Assembly: GCF_012847335.1 (NCBI RefSeq)
Contig: NZ_JABBDX010000004.1
Coordinates: 62,001 to 126,000 of the forward strand
DNA length: 64,000 nt
Source: Psychrobacter sp. MF31
GTDB lineage: Bacteria > Pseudomonadota > Gammaproteobacteria > Pseudomonadales > Moraxellaceae
Reading direction: 5' to 3'
A program made the position numbers and the translations under genes. This document shows positions 17,996-26,647 of this stretch, piece after piece (within the stretch, counting starts at the first letter, position 1; each line of letters starts with the position of its first letter). The notes below the pieces were generated by a model. The model was not told the origin of the DNA. It ran no database searches and worked only from the letters and a program-made list of their open reading frames with translations.

Positions 17996-18790
17996 ATGAC
18001 GGACAATACCAATAGCAACATCAATATGGACAACATGACTCAGCGCATTTTAGTGGTGGATGACGATGCCAGATTGCGCTCTTTACTTCAGCGGTTTTTA
18101 GAGGACGACGGCTTTGTGGTTCGCACCGCGCATGATGCCAGCCAAATGGACAAACTGATGCAGCGTGAGCTGTTCTCATTGGTCGTTCTTGACTTGATGC
18201 TGCCTGGTGAGGACGGTATCAGCATTTGTAAGCGCTTACGCGAAGACAATGCTGACATTCCGATTATTATGCTCACCGCCAAAGGTGGCGACGCCGATCG
18301 CATTGCTGGTCTTGAAGCAGGCGCGGACGATTATTTACCCAAGCCCTTTAACCCAAAAGAGCTGCTGGCGCGAATCAAAGCGGTGTTACGCCGTCAAAAC
18401 CGCGAGCTTCCAGGCGCGCCAAGCTATCAATTAGAAGTTGTTGAATTTGGACCTTGGACGCTTGATTTGTCCACCCGAACGCTCAAACGCGACGGCAACG
18501 TGGTCACTTTAACCACGGGCGAATTTTCCGTATTAAAAGCATTAGTTCAGCATCCGCGTGAGCCATTGACCCGCGATAAGCTTATGAACTTGGCTCGCGG
18601 TCGTGAATGGGGCGCAATGGAGCGCTCAATTGACGTTCAAGTCTCACGCCTTCGCCGCTTGATTGAAGACAATCCTTCACAAGCGCGCTATATCCAAACC
18701 GTTTGGGGCGTGGGCTATGTGTTTGTTCCGGATGAAACCTCAGCAGAAGATAAAGCAATTTCAGAAAATGCCGTATCTCCTGAAGCTTGA
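17996..18790 (+). CDS. ompR: OmpR-type response regulator with no adjacent kinase
   Basis: A 264-residue regulator with an N-terminal receiver (acidic pocket DDD at 22-24, phospho-acceptor Asp66 in VVLDLMLPG, Lys in LPKPF) and a C-terminal winged-helix DNA-binding domain (FGPWTLDLSTRTL ... SIDVQVSRLRRLIEDNP ... TVWGVGYVF). It resembles OmpR, the osmotic and envelope regulator. The frame opens at 17960, but AGGGGATA is well spaced only to the ATG at 17996. No histidine kinase follows: the gene ends in hairpins and the next gene is on the other strand. Its EnvZ partner must lie elsewhere or be missing. Confidence 0.9.
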   Translation: MTDNTNSNINMDNMTQRILVVDDDARLRSLLQRFLEDDGFVVRTAHDASQMDKLMQRELFSLVVLDLMLPGEDGISICKRLREDNADIPIIMLTAKGGDADRIAGLEAGADDYLPKPFNPKELLARIKAVLRRQNRELPGAPSYQLEVVEFGPWTLDLSTRTLKRDGNVVTLTTGEFSVLKALVQHPREPLTRDKLMNLARGREWGAMERSIDVQVSRLRRLIEDNPSQARYIQTVWGVGYVFVPDETSAEDKAISENAVSPEA

Positions 18791-18801
18791 TCCTCAAGCT
18801 T
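18783..18801 (+). repeat. Inverted repeat over the ompR stop codon
   Basis: AAGCTTGA / TCAAGCTT are perfect eight-base arms with a 3-base loop TCC. The first arm contains the TGA stop. There is no T-tract, so it is not a terminator on its own. It lies 21 bases before the true terminator. Confidence 0.6.
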
Positions 18802-18821
18802 AGCCATTATTTAACCCTAAA

Positions 18822-18858
18822 AAAACCGATGGTCATCAAGTATGCCATCGGTTTTATT
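18822..18858. terminator. Bidirectional terminator ompR / DksA-like gene
   Basis: Arms AAAACCGATGG (18822-18832) and CCATCGGTTTT (18845-18855), between convergent stops at 18790 and 18889. Confidence 0.85.
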
Positions 18859-18888
18859 ATTTTTTTATGGTTTAAAACCATGAAACCG

Positions 18889-19155
18889 TTAACGAAGCTG
18901 GCTGTCTTTACTGCCGCGGCGGTTAAATAGCTCAATTTTTTTCGCCTGACTTTCAAGCGCGCTTTGACAGCGAACGCAGTGCTGAACGCCTTTTAAAGCT
19001 TTTCGGCGCGCCTCCGGAATCGCCTCTCCGCACTCATCGCAGTATTCTGCGCTATCCCCCGTTGGTAGCGCCCGCCGAGCGCGGTAGAGCGCATCATTGA
19101 CCGTGGCGTCCATTTGCTCATGCTCAGCGCCATCTCGTGACCAACCTCCTGCCAT
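18889..19155 (-). CDS. DksA/TraR-family C4 zinc-finger protein (YbiI type)
   Basis: An 88-residue protein with a single C4 zinc finger, CDEC ... CVRC, in the phrase YCDECGEAIPEARRKALKG that is diagnostic for the DksA/TraR C-terminal domain. It lacks the long coiled coil of full DksA and matches the short YbiI group, whose role is not settled. AAGGATAATGAT precedes the ATG. It is the last gene in the direction of ubiG, mupP and yciK and may be read from that operon. Confidence 0.88.
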   Translation of the reverse strand: MAGGWSRDGAEHEQMDATVNDALYRARRALPTGDSAEYCDECGEAIPEARRKALKGVQHCVRCQSALESQAKKIELFNRRGSKDSQLR

Positions 19156-19228
19156 ATCATTATCCTTGTTATTTTATAAAAACAGTTGAATAACAATAAG
19201 ATGGCGGCAATTTCTCAATTTTCAATGG

Positions 19229-20017
19229 CTAGTTTTTCGGCTGAAGCGCCACCACTTGACCGTGAACGTTGATGCTGTCATCACTCATCAGGCAAACGTA
19301 GCCTGCCATGATGTCCTCAGGGGTTTTAAGGCTCAGCGGATTCTCCCCCGGATACGCATGAGCGCGCATGTTGGTTCGGGTCGCCCCCGGATTGATGCAG
19401 TTAAAGCGCAAATTGGTGGTATTTTGCGTTTCTTGAGTGAAAATATCGCTCATGCCTTCAACTGCTTGCTTGGATAACGCATAAGCGCCCCAAAATGCTC
19501 GCGGATGTGTGCCAACCGAGCTTGAAGTAAATACAATCGAGCCATTTGGCGCAGCTTTTAACCGTGGCAGCATGGCTTGGGTCAGCATCAGCGTTGAGGT
19601 GACATTCACTTTCATCACTTTTGCAAACAAATCGGCGTCATACATCTCAAGCGGCGTCAGACTTCCCAATATTCCTGCATTATGAAGTAAGCCATCAAGC
19701 GCGCCAATTTCTTTATTAATCATCACCTCAAGCTGCTGCATCTCAGTAAAGGTGGCATTTTCAAGGTTCATCGGCAGCATGGCAGGTTGAGCGCCGCCCA
19801 TACTTTCGATCTCATCATAAACGTATTCAAGCTTGCTACTGGTGCGACCAAGCAGCAGCACCGTTGCGCCAAGGCTTGCGTAGGTCAGCGCGGCAACTCG
19901 ACCAATCCCATCACCTGCGCCCGTCACCAAAATGCTTTTACCCAATAGGCTGTCAGCTTTGGGAACAAAATTGCGAATGTCGTCGTGGCTCAACGTTAAG
20001 TTATTAGGTTCAGTCAT
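19229..20017 (-). CDS. yciK: YciK-family short-chain dehydrogenase
   Basis: A 262-residue SDR with the cofactor motif TGAGDGIG, LHNAGILG (NNAG-type motif), the catalytic Ser in VFTSSSVG and the Tyr-x3-Lys pair in YALSKQAVEG. The pattern INPGATRTNMRAHAYPGE is close to E. coli YciK. The substrate is not known. The frame begins at a TTG (20053), but the ATG at 20017 is the first real Met and is preferred. The gene order ubiG, HAD phosphatase, yciK is conserved in Pseudomonas. Confidence 0.9.
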   Translation of the reverse strand: MTEPNNLTLSHDDIRNFVPKADSLLGKSILVTGAGDGIGRVAALTYASLGATVLLLGRTSSKLEYVYDEIESMGGAQPAMLPMNLENATFTEMQQLEVMINKEIGALDGLLHNAGILGSLTPLEMYDADLFAKVMKVNVTSTLMLTQAMLPRLKAAPNGSIVFTSSSVGTHPRAFWGAYALSKQAVEGMSDIFTQETQNTTNLRFNCINPGATRTNMRAHAYPGENPLSLKTPEDIMAGYVCLMSDDSINVHGQVVALQPKN

Positions 20018-20088
20018 TAAAGCGCTCACTTTGGCATCATTGTGGGTTAACAAATTCAGTGGTTGAAAACTTAGTTTTAATTTAAAAT

Positions 20089-20817
20089 TTAAGCGGCAAC
20101 GTAGTCAAATTCATCGGACAATAGCAGCTCATAAAGGGCTTCTGGTGTGTCAATGATATAATCTGCGCCCCACTCTGCCAATCTGTCTTGATCTTCAGGC
20201 GGAATATAACCATAAGCGGCTAAAATCGTTGGCATTCCTGCTGCTGCGCCCGCTTCAATATCGCGAACATGGTCGCCAACATAAAGTACATTTTGCGCCA
20301 CTTCTTGAGAAAGGTTTAGCTTATCAAGGGCAAGCAGCATCGGCTCAGGATCGGGCTTAGCTTTGGTCACATCTTGCGGGCAAACGAGCACCGAGCAGCG
20401 CTGATCCAAAGCTAATGCCGATAACAAGGCTTCTGCCAAATAGCGCGGCTTATTGGTGACAATGCCCCAAGGAATATCCTTGGCTTCAAAATATGCCAAA
20501 ACGTCATCAAGGCGGGTGAACAAACCGCTGTCCACGCAAATATCCGCGGCATAATTATCTAAAAACTGCTGACGAAAGCCAAGTAAGGTTGCCTCATCAA
20601 GGCTGAGCTGCTCATTGTGCCGAAGCATCAATTTGACCATCGCCGACGCGCCCGCCGAAACTTGCTCGCGAATTAAGGCTTCATCGGGAACTTGCCAGCC
20701 ATTTTGAGCGCTCATTTTACCAATAATGCGCACAAAATCGGCAGCCGTATCAATCAAGGTGCCATCTAAATCAAAAAGAACGGCGTTTATTTTTCGGCTC
20801 ATAGCTTTTGGCTTCAT
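20089..20817 (-). CDS. mupP: HAD phosphatase, probably MurNAc-6-phosphate phosphatase MupP
   Basis: A HAD-IA phosphatase of 242 residues with motif I FDLDGTLIDT (nucleophile Asp), motif II in IVTNKPRYLAEALL and motifs III/IV in KPDPEP ... GDHVRDIEAG. By similarity alone it would be called phosphoglycolate phosphatase (gph). Its position between ubiG and yciK, however, is that of Pseudomonas MupP, which removes phosphate from MurNAc-6-P in peptidoglycan recycling and feeds the AmgK/MurU bypass. The assignment to MupP is inference from synteny. The start is uncertain (20817 or 20802), as neither has a clear ribosome site. Confidence 0.72.
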   Translation of the reverse strand: MKPKAMSRKINAVLFDLDGTLIDTAADFVRIIGKMSAQNGWQVPDEALIREQVSAGASAMVKLMLRHNEQLSLDEATLLGFRQQFLDNYAADICVDSGLFTRLDDVLAYFEAKDIPWGIVTNKPRYLAEALLSALALDQRCSVLVCPQDVTKAKPDPEPMLLALDKLNLSQEVAQNVLYVGDHVRDIEAGAAAGMPTILAAYGYIPPEDQDRLAEWGADYIIDTPEALYELLLSDEFDYVAA

Positions 20818-20896
20818 AGTTACTGCTCAAAAAGTTAGCGGTTTATTAACATTAAATTTGAACCAAACTGAGGTTTCATTCTCAATTTATTTGCCA

Positions 20897-21730
20897 TCAT
20901 AACGGCTTTCGTACCGCCAGCATATAATTGACATCGACGTTTTGCGCCAGCCAATAGCGTTTGGTGATGGGGTTATAATGCAGCCCAATGATGTCTTGGC
21001 GCTCAAACCCTGCTTTAATTGCCATACTGTCAAGCTCAGCTGGGGTAATAAATTTGCCATAATCGTGAGTGCCACGGTCTAAAAGACGCAAGACATACTC
21101 AGCGCCGATAATGGCAAATAAGTACGATTTGGGGTTGCGATTGATGGTTGAGAGCACACAAACGCCGCCCGGTGCCAGCAAATCAAAGCAAGCTTTTGCA
21201 ATGGCAGCAGGGTTTGGGACATGCTCAAGCATTTCCATACAAGTGACGATATCAAACTGACCGGTGTGATTTGCTGCCAGCGACTCTGCGGCAATAGCTT
21301 CATATCGCAACGTGTGCTCAAGACCGCTTTGCTTAGCATGAAGCGCTGCTGCCTTTAGGTTTTCCTCACCCAAATCTATTCCTAATACGTCAGCGCCGCG
21401 CCGCGCCATGGACTCAGCTAAAATACCGCCGCCGCAGCCAATATCGACGATTTTTTTACCTTTTAAAACGTCTGACGCTGCATTGTCATCTGAATTATAA
21501 ACCCGAGCTGCATTTTCCGATATCCAGTTCAATCGTAGCGGGTTGATTTGATGCAACGTGGCAAACGCACCTGAGTCATCCCACCACTGCTTGGCTAAAT
21601 TATTAAATTTGGCAATTTCACTAGGATCGACATTGGTTTTAGGCTGAGTCGTGTGGGTAGTTGGGCTTTGTTGAAATTTTTGAGTATGGTTATTTGTTTT
21701 TTGGCTATCCGCCTCAATTTGGCTCATCAT
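20897..21730 (-). CDS. ubiG: Ubiquinone biosynthesis O-methyltransferase
   Basis: UbiG performs both SAM-dependent O-methylations of ubiquinone synthesis. The SAM motif VDIGCGGGILAESMARRGADVLGID and the family end TKRYWLAQNVDVNYML are present. The first ~35 residues are a Gln/Thr/Asn-rich extension (KTNNHTQKFQQSPTTHTT), absent from E. coli UbiG, before the usual DPSEIAKFNNLAKQWWD. AAGGAT precedes two tandem ATGs. It heads a likely operon with mupP and yciK. Confidence 0.95.
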   Translation of the reverse strand: MMSQIEADSQKTNNHTQKFQQSPTTHTTQPKTNVDPSEIAKFNNLAKQWWDDSGAFATLHQINPLRLNWISENAARVYNSDDNAASDVLKGKKIVDIGCGGGILAESMARRGADVLGIDLGEENLKAAALHAKQSGLEHTLRYEAIAAESLAANHTGQFDIVTCMEMLEHVPNPAAIAKACFDLLAPGGVCVLSTINRNPKSYLFAIIGAEYVLRLLDRGTHDYGKFITPAELDSMAIKAGFERQDIIGLHYNPITKRYWLAQNVDVNYMLAVRKPL

Positions 21731-22101
21731 TGATCCTTTTTTTTGTCATTATAATCGGCGTCATTGGGCTGAGCATCATCTTTGCAATTGCCAATTCCCA
21801 ATCATTCGCCATCATGGTAGCATGAGCGCTGAATTTTGTCCTTTATCTATCGTGACTTAGGGTGACAAGCAGGCGAATGTGTTGCTAAGTTTTAACTTGC
21901 GCTTGAAAATGCTCACCGTTTAACAACTTAGGGTTAAGATTGTGATTCACAACTCCCTAAGATTTGCGTTATTATAGTTGAGTTTAAGGGCAATGAGCTG
22001 TTTTAATCATTATCGTTTTGGTTGGTGTGACTCATCATTTTGTCACCGCCTTCATTTATCAATATCTGCCACTATACTTATCAAGCGCTTAAGGAATCTG
22101 T
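21731..22101. other. Divergent spacer ubiG / dsbA
   Basis: Toward dsbA, TTCATT (22051-22056) and TATACT (22073-22078) form a 16-base-spaced candidate promoter. Toward ubiG, a TATAAT on the minus strand at 21753-21748 lies very close to the start codon. No RNA gene or protein-like frame with a ribosome site was seen. Confidence 0.5.
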
Positions 22102-22722
22102 ATGAAACGTGTTCTTGCTCTGACTGGACTGACGGCTGCGATCGGGCTTGCCGCGATGGGCGCAAATGCCGCCGATTATGTCGCCGGAAAGGACTACCGC
22201 GTTCTTGACAACCCTGAAACCATCACTGGGGATGCCATCATTGTTCGCGAGTTTTTTTGGTATGGCTGCCCGCACTGCTACAACCTAAATCCGCACATGG
22301 AAAAATGGGCAAAAACCAAGCCTAAAGATGTGGCATTTTTTAAGACGCCTGCTGCGCTCAACCCCGTTTGGGAAGCCAATGCTCGTGGATTTTACGCCGC
22401 GCAATTACTAGGCTTTGAAAACAAAACTCATGATGCTTTATTTGATGCCATTCAAAAAGACGGCAAAAAACTGTTTGACCAAGCCTCTTTAAGCAAATGG
22501 TACGCTTCAAAAGGCGTTGACCAAAAGAAATTTAACAGCCTTTACAACTCATTTGCTGTTGGCACTAAAATCGGGCGCTCTCAAGCCGGCGCAAAACGCT
22601 ATCAGTTGTCAGGCGTTCCTGCCGTTGTCGTTCAAGGCAAATATGTCGTGACTGGCGAGAGCGCAGAAGTGCCAAAAGTGGTCGATTACTTGGTGAAAAA
22701 AGTCCGAACTGAGAAAAAATAA
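22102..22722 (+). CDS. dsbA: Thiol:disulfide interchange protein DsbA
   Basis: A periplasmic oxidase that puts disulfides into exported proteins. The 206-residue precursor has a signal peptide (residues 1-22, ANA-A cleavage) and a thioredoxin fold with the active site CPHC in FFWYGCPHCYNLNP. The cis-Pro loop is seen in SGVPAVVV. AAGGAATC precedes the ATG. It is monocistronic. Its function fits the Cys-containing exported proteins in the window. Confidence 0.95.
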   Translation: MKRVLALTGLTAAIGLAAMGANAADYVAGKDYRVLDNPETITGDAIIVREFFWYGCPHCYNLNPHMEKWAKTKPKDVAFFKTPAALNPVWEANARGFYAAQLLGFENKTHDALFDAIQKDGKKLFDQASLSKWYASKGVDQKKFNSLYNSFAVGTKIGRSQAGAKRYQLSGVPAVVVQGKYVVTGESAEVPKVVDYLVKKVRTEKK

Positions 22723-22743
22723 ATAAAAGCTGGGTTTAAAATT

Positions 22744-22775
22744 AAAAAGCCAATCCTAAACGATTGGCTTTTTTT
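22744..22775. terminator. Bidirectional terminator dsbA / darP
   Basis: Arms AAAAAGCCAATC and GATTGGCTTTTTTT with a six-base loop, between convergent genes. Confidence 0.9.
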
Positions 22776-22851
22776 AATACTTTTTTTAACAAGTCAATGA
22801 TTAGAAACAATAAATCAAAAATATCAACGCCACTTATTTAAGTTGGAATAA

Positions 22852-23361
22852 TTATTTGAGCTGAGACAGCAACGCCACTTCGCGAATATAGCTTTGCAAA
22901 TCGGCAACGGACTCGGCAAGCAATTCATCATCTTGCAAATGACGGGCATATTCAATCCAAAGCAAGAGCTGATAAAGGCTGTTACGCTCAGAAGCTTGAA
23001 ACTGCTTGGTAAATTGCTTAAGCGTACCCTCATCATGAAGGTTGAGCCGCTCTTGCCAGCTCTCAATCTTCGCGATTTGCTCTTTGGCAAACACGGCTTT
23101 AAAAAGCGCCTCGACCAAAACATGGCGATCTTCTTCCACCATCAATTTGCCGACGCGCTTGGTTTGGCGATTGCGCGCATTGGCGTTGGTGATGTCAGCA
23201 AGGGCAAGCAGCTCTGCCATAAAATAATCACTTGCTGGCAGCGCTTTGAGCTGCTTTTTGGACAAACTTGCCAATGGCACGGCTAGCTGCTGCAAGCGCT
23301 CATGAGCTTTTTTTAGCTCCGTTCGAGAGACGCGCATGTCGTGCTCAGACCAATTAATCAT
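22852..23361 (-). CDS. darP: Ribosome-associated protein DarP (DUF615, YjgA)
   Basis: DUF615/DarP proteins bind late 50S precursors and promote assembly of the peptidyl-transferase region. The 169-residue protein is basic and helical, with VSRTELKKAHERLQQLAVPLASLSKKQLKAL near the N terminus and the conserved NRQTKRVGKLM segment. The length is close to E. coli YjgA. It lacks that protein's very acidic N-terminal tail. AAGGG lies before the ATG. It is 40 bases downstream of rapZ on the same strand and probably co-transcribed. Confidence 0.88.
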   Translation of the reverse strand: MINWSEHDMRVSRTELKKAHERLQQLAVPLASLSKKQLKALPASDYFMAELLALADITNANARNRQTKRVGKLMVEEDRHVLVEALFKAVFAKEQIAKIESWQERLNLHDEGTLKQFTKQFQASERNSLYQLLLWIEYARHLQDDELLAESVADLQSYIREVALLSQLK

Positions 23362-23401
23362 AACTACCCTTTTAAACTGAATTTATTAATGTTCGAAAAA
23401 C

Positions 23402-24352
23402 TTACCAGCGGCGTTTTTCGCGATGCTTGGCAACCACCACTAGCGAATTTGGTAAATCTACCAGCATTTTAGCAAGCTGCTCGGTGACAAATACTGAGCG
23501 GTGTTTGCCGCCGGTGCAGCCAATGGCAATGGTGACCGTATGGCGGTTGTTGTGCAAAAACTCTGGCAGCCAGCGCTGCAAAAACGTGCCGATATCGCGC
23601 GTCATCTCACTAACTTCTGGATAATCGGCAAAAAAATCGCTCACACTGTCATCAAGACCCGTGGCAGCGCGCAGTGCAGGATTCCAATGCGGGTTGGGCA
23701 AAATGCGAACGTCAAACACAAAATCGGCATCAATAGGACTGCCATATTTAAAGCCAAACGACAATAAATTCACCACGACTCTATTGTCAGCACCAATATG
23801 CTCGCGAAGCCGCTCTTTTAACTGGTGAATATTAAGTTTGCTGGTGTCAATCTTAATATCGGCGCAATAAGCAATGGGTTCAAGCAGCTCCGCTTCTTTT
23901 TCAATGGCGGTGGGCAAATTGTAAGCAGGCTCAAGAAGCGCGGTATTTGAGGTTGCCATCAAAGGATGAACGCGGCGGGTAGCGTTAAATCGTGCCACAA
24001 GCGTGCTTTCTTGAGCGGTGACATAAATCACCTGAACTTGATGCTCGCCATACGCTTGCTTAAGGGCCTGATAAATATCAGCAAATTTGGATAAATCGGC
24101 GCGCGGTGAGCGAATATCTACGCCCAACGCAATTTTACAAACGCCACTTTCGCGAGTTAGCTTAAAAGCAGCATCCGGAACCAATGCCAGCGGCAAATTG
24201 TCAATCGCGTAATAACCCAAGTCCTCAAGCATATTGAGTACCGAGGTTTTGCCCGACCCTGAGCGCCCTGAGATCACCAAAATGCTGAGCTTATCGTCAT
24301 CACAATGAAAATTTGCATTGCTAGTGCTTGAATTTTCCATGGCGCTTGTCAT
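23402..24352 (-). CDS. rapZ: RNase adapter protein RapZ
   Basis: RapZ is a nucleotide-binding adapter that, in enterobacteria, senses glucosamine-6-phosphate and directs RNase E to GlmZ. Walker A is GRSGSGKTSVLNML, after a Ser/Asn-rich extension of ~25 residues, and the C-terminal domain has GCTGGKHRSVFVTEQLA. The 316 residues exceed E. coli (284), mainly because of the N-terminal tail. AAGGG abuts the first ATG with no spacer, so the second ATG (24340) cannot be excluded. Whether a GlmZ-like sRNA exists in this organism is unknown. Confidence 0.93.
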   Translation of the reverse strand: MTSAMENSSTSNANFHCDDDKLSILVISGRSGSGKTSVLNMLEDLGYYAIDNLPLALVPDAAFKLTRESGVCKIALGVDIRSPRADLSKFADIYQALKQAYGEHQVQVIYVTAQESTLVARFNATRRVHPLMATSNTALLEPAYNLPTAIEKEAELLEPIAYCADIKIDTSKLNIHQLKERLREHIGADNRVVVNLLSFGFKYGSPIDADFVFDVRILPNPHWNPALRAATGLDDSVSDFFADYPEVSEMTRDIGTFLQRWLPEFLHNNRHTVTIAIGCTGGKHRSVFVTEQLAKMLVDLPNSLVVVAKHREKRRW

Positions 24353-24375
24353 CCCTTTTTAATAAAGATCATCAC

Positions 24376-25260
24376 TTACGATTGAGTGACGATCAAGTTG
24401 TCTAAAAGTCGCGCGCGACCCAATTTTGCGGCAACTAAAATCACAATCGGCGCGTCATTTTGAAAGACGTTCGAAGCCTTTTCGCTTGCAATGGGTGCTA
24501 AAGTCGGTGATTTAATCTCTAAATAATCTACCAAAAATCCGGCTTGATTGAGCTTAGTTTTACTATCATCAATCAGCTCATTTAATGATTTTTTCGAAGA
24601 ATTGTCTTTTAATTGTTCAGCTAAATTCTGCAATTCTTGCTGTAATTTTGGCGCGATTTTGCGCTCATCAGCTGTTAAATATTGATTTCGCGAGGACAAC
24701 GCCAAGCCATCGTCAGCGCGGATGATCGGCGCGGCAATAATTTCAATCGGATAGCTTAAATCGAGAACCAACTGCTTAATAATTGCCAATTGCTGATAGT
24801 CTTTTTGACCAAAAATGGCGATATTTGGGGCAATGATGTTAAACAGTTTGCAAACCACAATACCAACGCCATCAAAATGGGTGGGTCGCGATTGACCGCA
24901 AAGCAGCTTGGCAATGTCGCCGGTGAGCACTTGCGTTGGCGGCGGCATGACCGGATACATCTCATCAACGCTTGGCGCAAATACCAAATCTGCGCCAACC
25001 CTTGCAAGCTTTGCCACATCGTCATCAAGCGTTCGTGGATAGCTGTCAAAATCCTCGCCAACGCCAAACTGCGTTGGATTGACAAAAATGCTGACCACGA
25101 CAATATCGGCGCGCGTTTTAGCAATTCTTACCAATTCTAAATGACCCTCGTGAAGGTTTCCCATCGTTGGCACAAGGGCAATGGTTTTGGTGGCGCGACT
25201 TGGCAATAAATCTTGCTGAAGCGCTTTAATTTGGTGGTAAATTTTTGGGGAATTGCTCAT
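24376..25260 (-). CDS. panC: Pantothenate synthetase
   Basis: PanC joins pantoate and beta-alanine with ATP, the last step of pantothenate synthesis. The class I nucleotidyltransferase signature appears as PTMGNLHEGHLELV (HxGH), followed by VSIFVNPTQFG, GQKDYQQL and the KMSKS-like SSRNQYL. The 294 residues are slightly longer than E. coli because of a polar insert near residue 220 (LKDNSSKKSLNELIDDSK). It is the last gene of pcnB-folK-panB-panC, 35 bases after panB. Confidence 0.96.
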   Translation of the reverse strand: MSNSPKIYHQIKALQQDLLPSRATKTIALVPTMGNLHEGHLELVRIAKTRADIVVVSIFVNPTQFGVGEDFDSYPRTLDDDVAKLARVGADLVFAPSVDEMYPVMPPPTQVLTGDIAKLLCGQSRPTHFDGVGIVVCKLFNIIAPNIAIFGQKDYQQLAIIKQLVLDLSYPIEIIAAPIIRADDGLALSSRNQYLTADERKIAPKLQQELQNLAEQLKDNSSKKSLNELIDDSKTKLNQAGFLVDYLEIKSPTLAPIASEKASNVFQNDAPIVILVAAKLGRARLLDNLIVTQS

Positions 25261-25295
25261 GGTTTAAAACATCACTATCTTAAAAGCCGTATGAA

Positions 25296-26105
25296 TTAAG
25301 CATCATTGCTAAATTGGTGCTGACTTTGCGGAAAATTGCCCGCGCGAACTTCGCTTTGAAATAAGGCAAACGCGCCTTCAATGCTGCGAGCGTCATTTTT
25401 GGGATCGGTTAAAAAGTCACGAACAAATCGTGGGGTGCGACCGTGAGTCATTCCAAGCATGTCGTGCATCACCAAAACTTGACCGTCGGTGTCCGCGCCT
25501 GCGCCAATGCCAATGACCGGAACGCTGACCGCTTCGGTAACGGCTTTGGCAACCTCACTTGGAACGCACTCTAACACCAGCATTGCCGCGCCCGCCTCGA
25601 CCACGGCTTTAGCATCGTTTAAGAGCTTGGCTGCCGCGTCCGTTCCGCGACCTTGAACTTTATAACCGCCAAACACGTTGACCGATTGCGGCGTCAATCC
25701 TAAATGAACGCAAGTGGGCGTTCCGGCGTGAGCAAGCGTGCTGATCAGCTCGCAAAGCTCAAATCCGCCCTCAACTTTAATCACATGAGCGCCGGCTTGC
25801 ATCAGCGTTCGGCTGTTGGCAACCGCCTCATTTAATAGCGCGTAACTCATAAATGGCAAATCAGCTAAAATGAGCGCCTCGCTGTTGGCGCGAGCAACGT
25901 TTGCCGTGTGATATGCCATGTCAGCAACGGTGACCGGCAAGGTTGAATTGTGACCTTGAACCACCATGCCAAGGCTGTCGCCAATCAAAATCGCGTCAAT
26001 CTTAGCTCGCGCCATCATTCGCGCAAACATTGCATCATAGCAGGTCAAACAGCTAAATTTGGTTCCGGACTTTTTAAACTGTGATAAAGTGGCTAACGTG
26101 GTCAT
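25296..26105 (-). CDS. panB: 3-methyl-2-oxobutanoate hydroxymethyltransferase
   Basis: PanB transfers a hydroxymethyl group from methylene-THF to ketoisovalerate, the first committed step of pantothenate synthesis. The 269-residue TIM barrel shows LTCYDAMFARM, ILIGDSLGMVVQGHNSTLPVT and VIKVEGG, the usual metal and substrate loops. Its ATG overlaps the folK stop (ATGA at 26105-26102), a sign of translational coupling. Confidence 0.97.
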   Translation of the reverse strand: MTTLATLSQFKKSGTKFSCLTCYDAMFARMMARAKIDAILIGDSLGMVVQGHNSTLPVTVADMAYHTANVARANSEALILADLPFMSYALLNEAVANSRTLMQAGAHVIKVEGGFELCELISTLAHAGTPTCVHLGLTPQSVNVFGGYKVQGRGTDAAAKLLNDAKAVVEAGAAMLVLECVPSEVAKAVTEAVSVPVIGIGAGADTDGQVLVMHDMLGMTHGRTPRFVRDFLTDPKNDARSIEGAFALFQSEVRAGNFPQSQHQFSNDA

Positions 26106-26647
26106 AATTTACCTCGCTGATCGGCGTCGCAGATTCGGTGAATGCCGCTTAGATTTTGGCTCTCAGGATAACTGCTGATGGGAGTGCCATTGATGATAAG
26201 ATTCGGTGCAATTTCAATCAGCGGCACAAGGACAAAATTGCGCTCGGTAATCCCCAAATGCGGAACAATCAATCGCGGCTCATGAATCTCTTGGTCACCA
26301 AACAATAGAACATCAACATCTAAGCTGCGCTCGCCCCAATGCCGAAGCCGCTCGCGTCTTGCATCTGTTTCAAGCGCTTGGCAAACATCAAGGAGGGCAA
26401 TCGGCGTCAAGTTTGTTTCAAAGCCAACCACTGCATTGACAAAATCCGGCTGGTCTTGAGGTCCCATTGGGATTGAGCCATAAAAAGAGGACGCAACCAA
26501 ATTTCGAATTTGGCTATTGGCTTTAAGCTTAGCAATGCCGCGGGTTAAATGCTCAATCGGCGTTCCAAGCTCATTGGCTAGATTGCTGCCAAGTCCTAAA
26601 TAGCACTGAGTCCAATTTTGATTTGGCGTTTGGCTTTCAGCACTCAT
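26102..26647 (-). CDS. folK: HPPK, 6-hydroxymethyl-dihydropterin pyrophosphokinase
   Basis: FolK transfers pyrophosphate from ATP to 6-hydroxymethyl-7,8-dihydropterin in folate synthesis. It contains the HPPK signature RRERLRHWGERSLDVDVLLFG, with the two Asp that bind Mg, plus LGLGSNLANELGTP. The frame reaches a GTG at 26659, but the ATG at 26647 overlaps the pcnB stop as ATGA and has a GGGG upstream, so it is preferred (181 residues). Confidence 0.95.
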   Translation of the reverse strand: MSAESQTPNQNWTQCYLGLGSNLANELGTPIEHLTRGIAKLKANSQIRNLVASSFYGSIPMGPQDQPDFVNAVVGFETNLTPIALLDVCQALETDARRERLRHWGERSLDVDVLLFGDQEIHEPRLIVPHLGITERNFVLVPLIEIAPNLIINGTPISSYPESQNLSGIHRICDADQRGKL

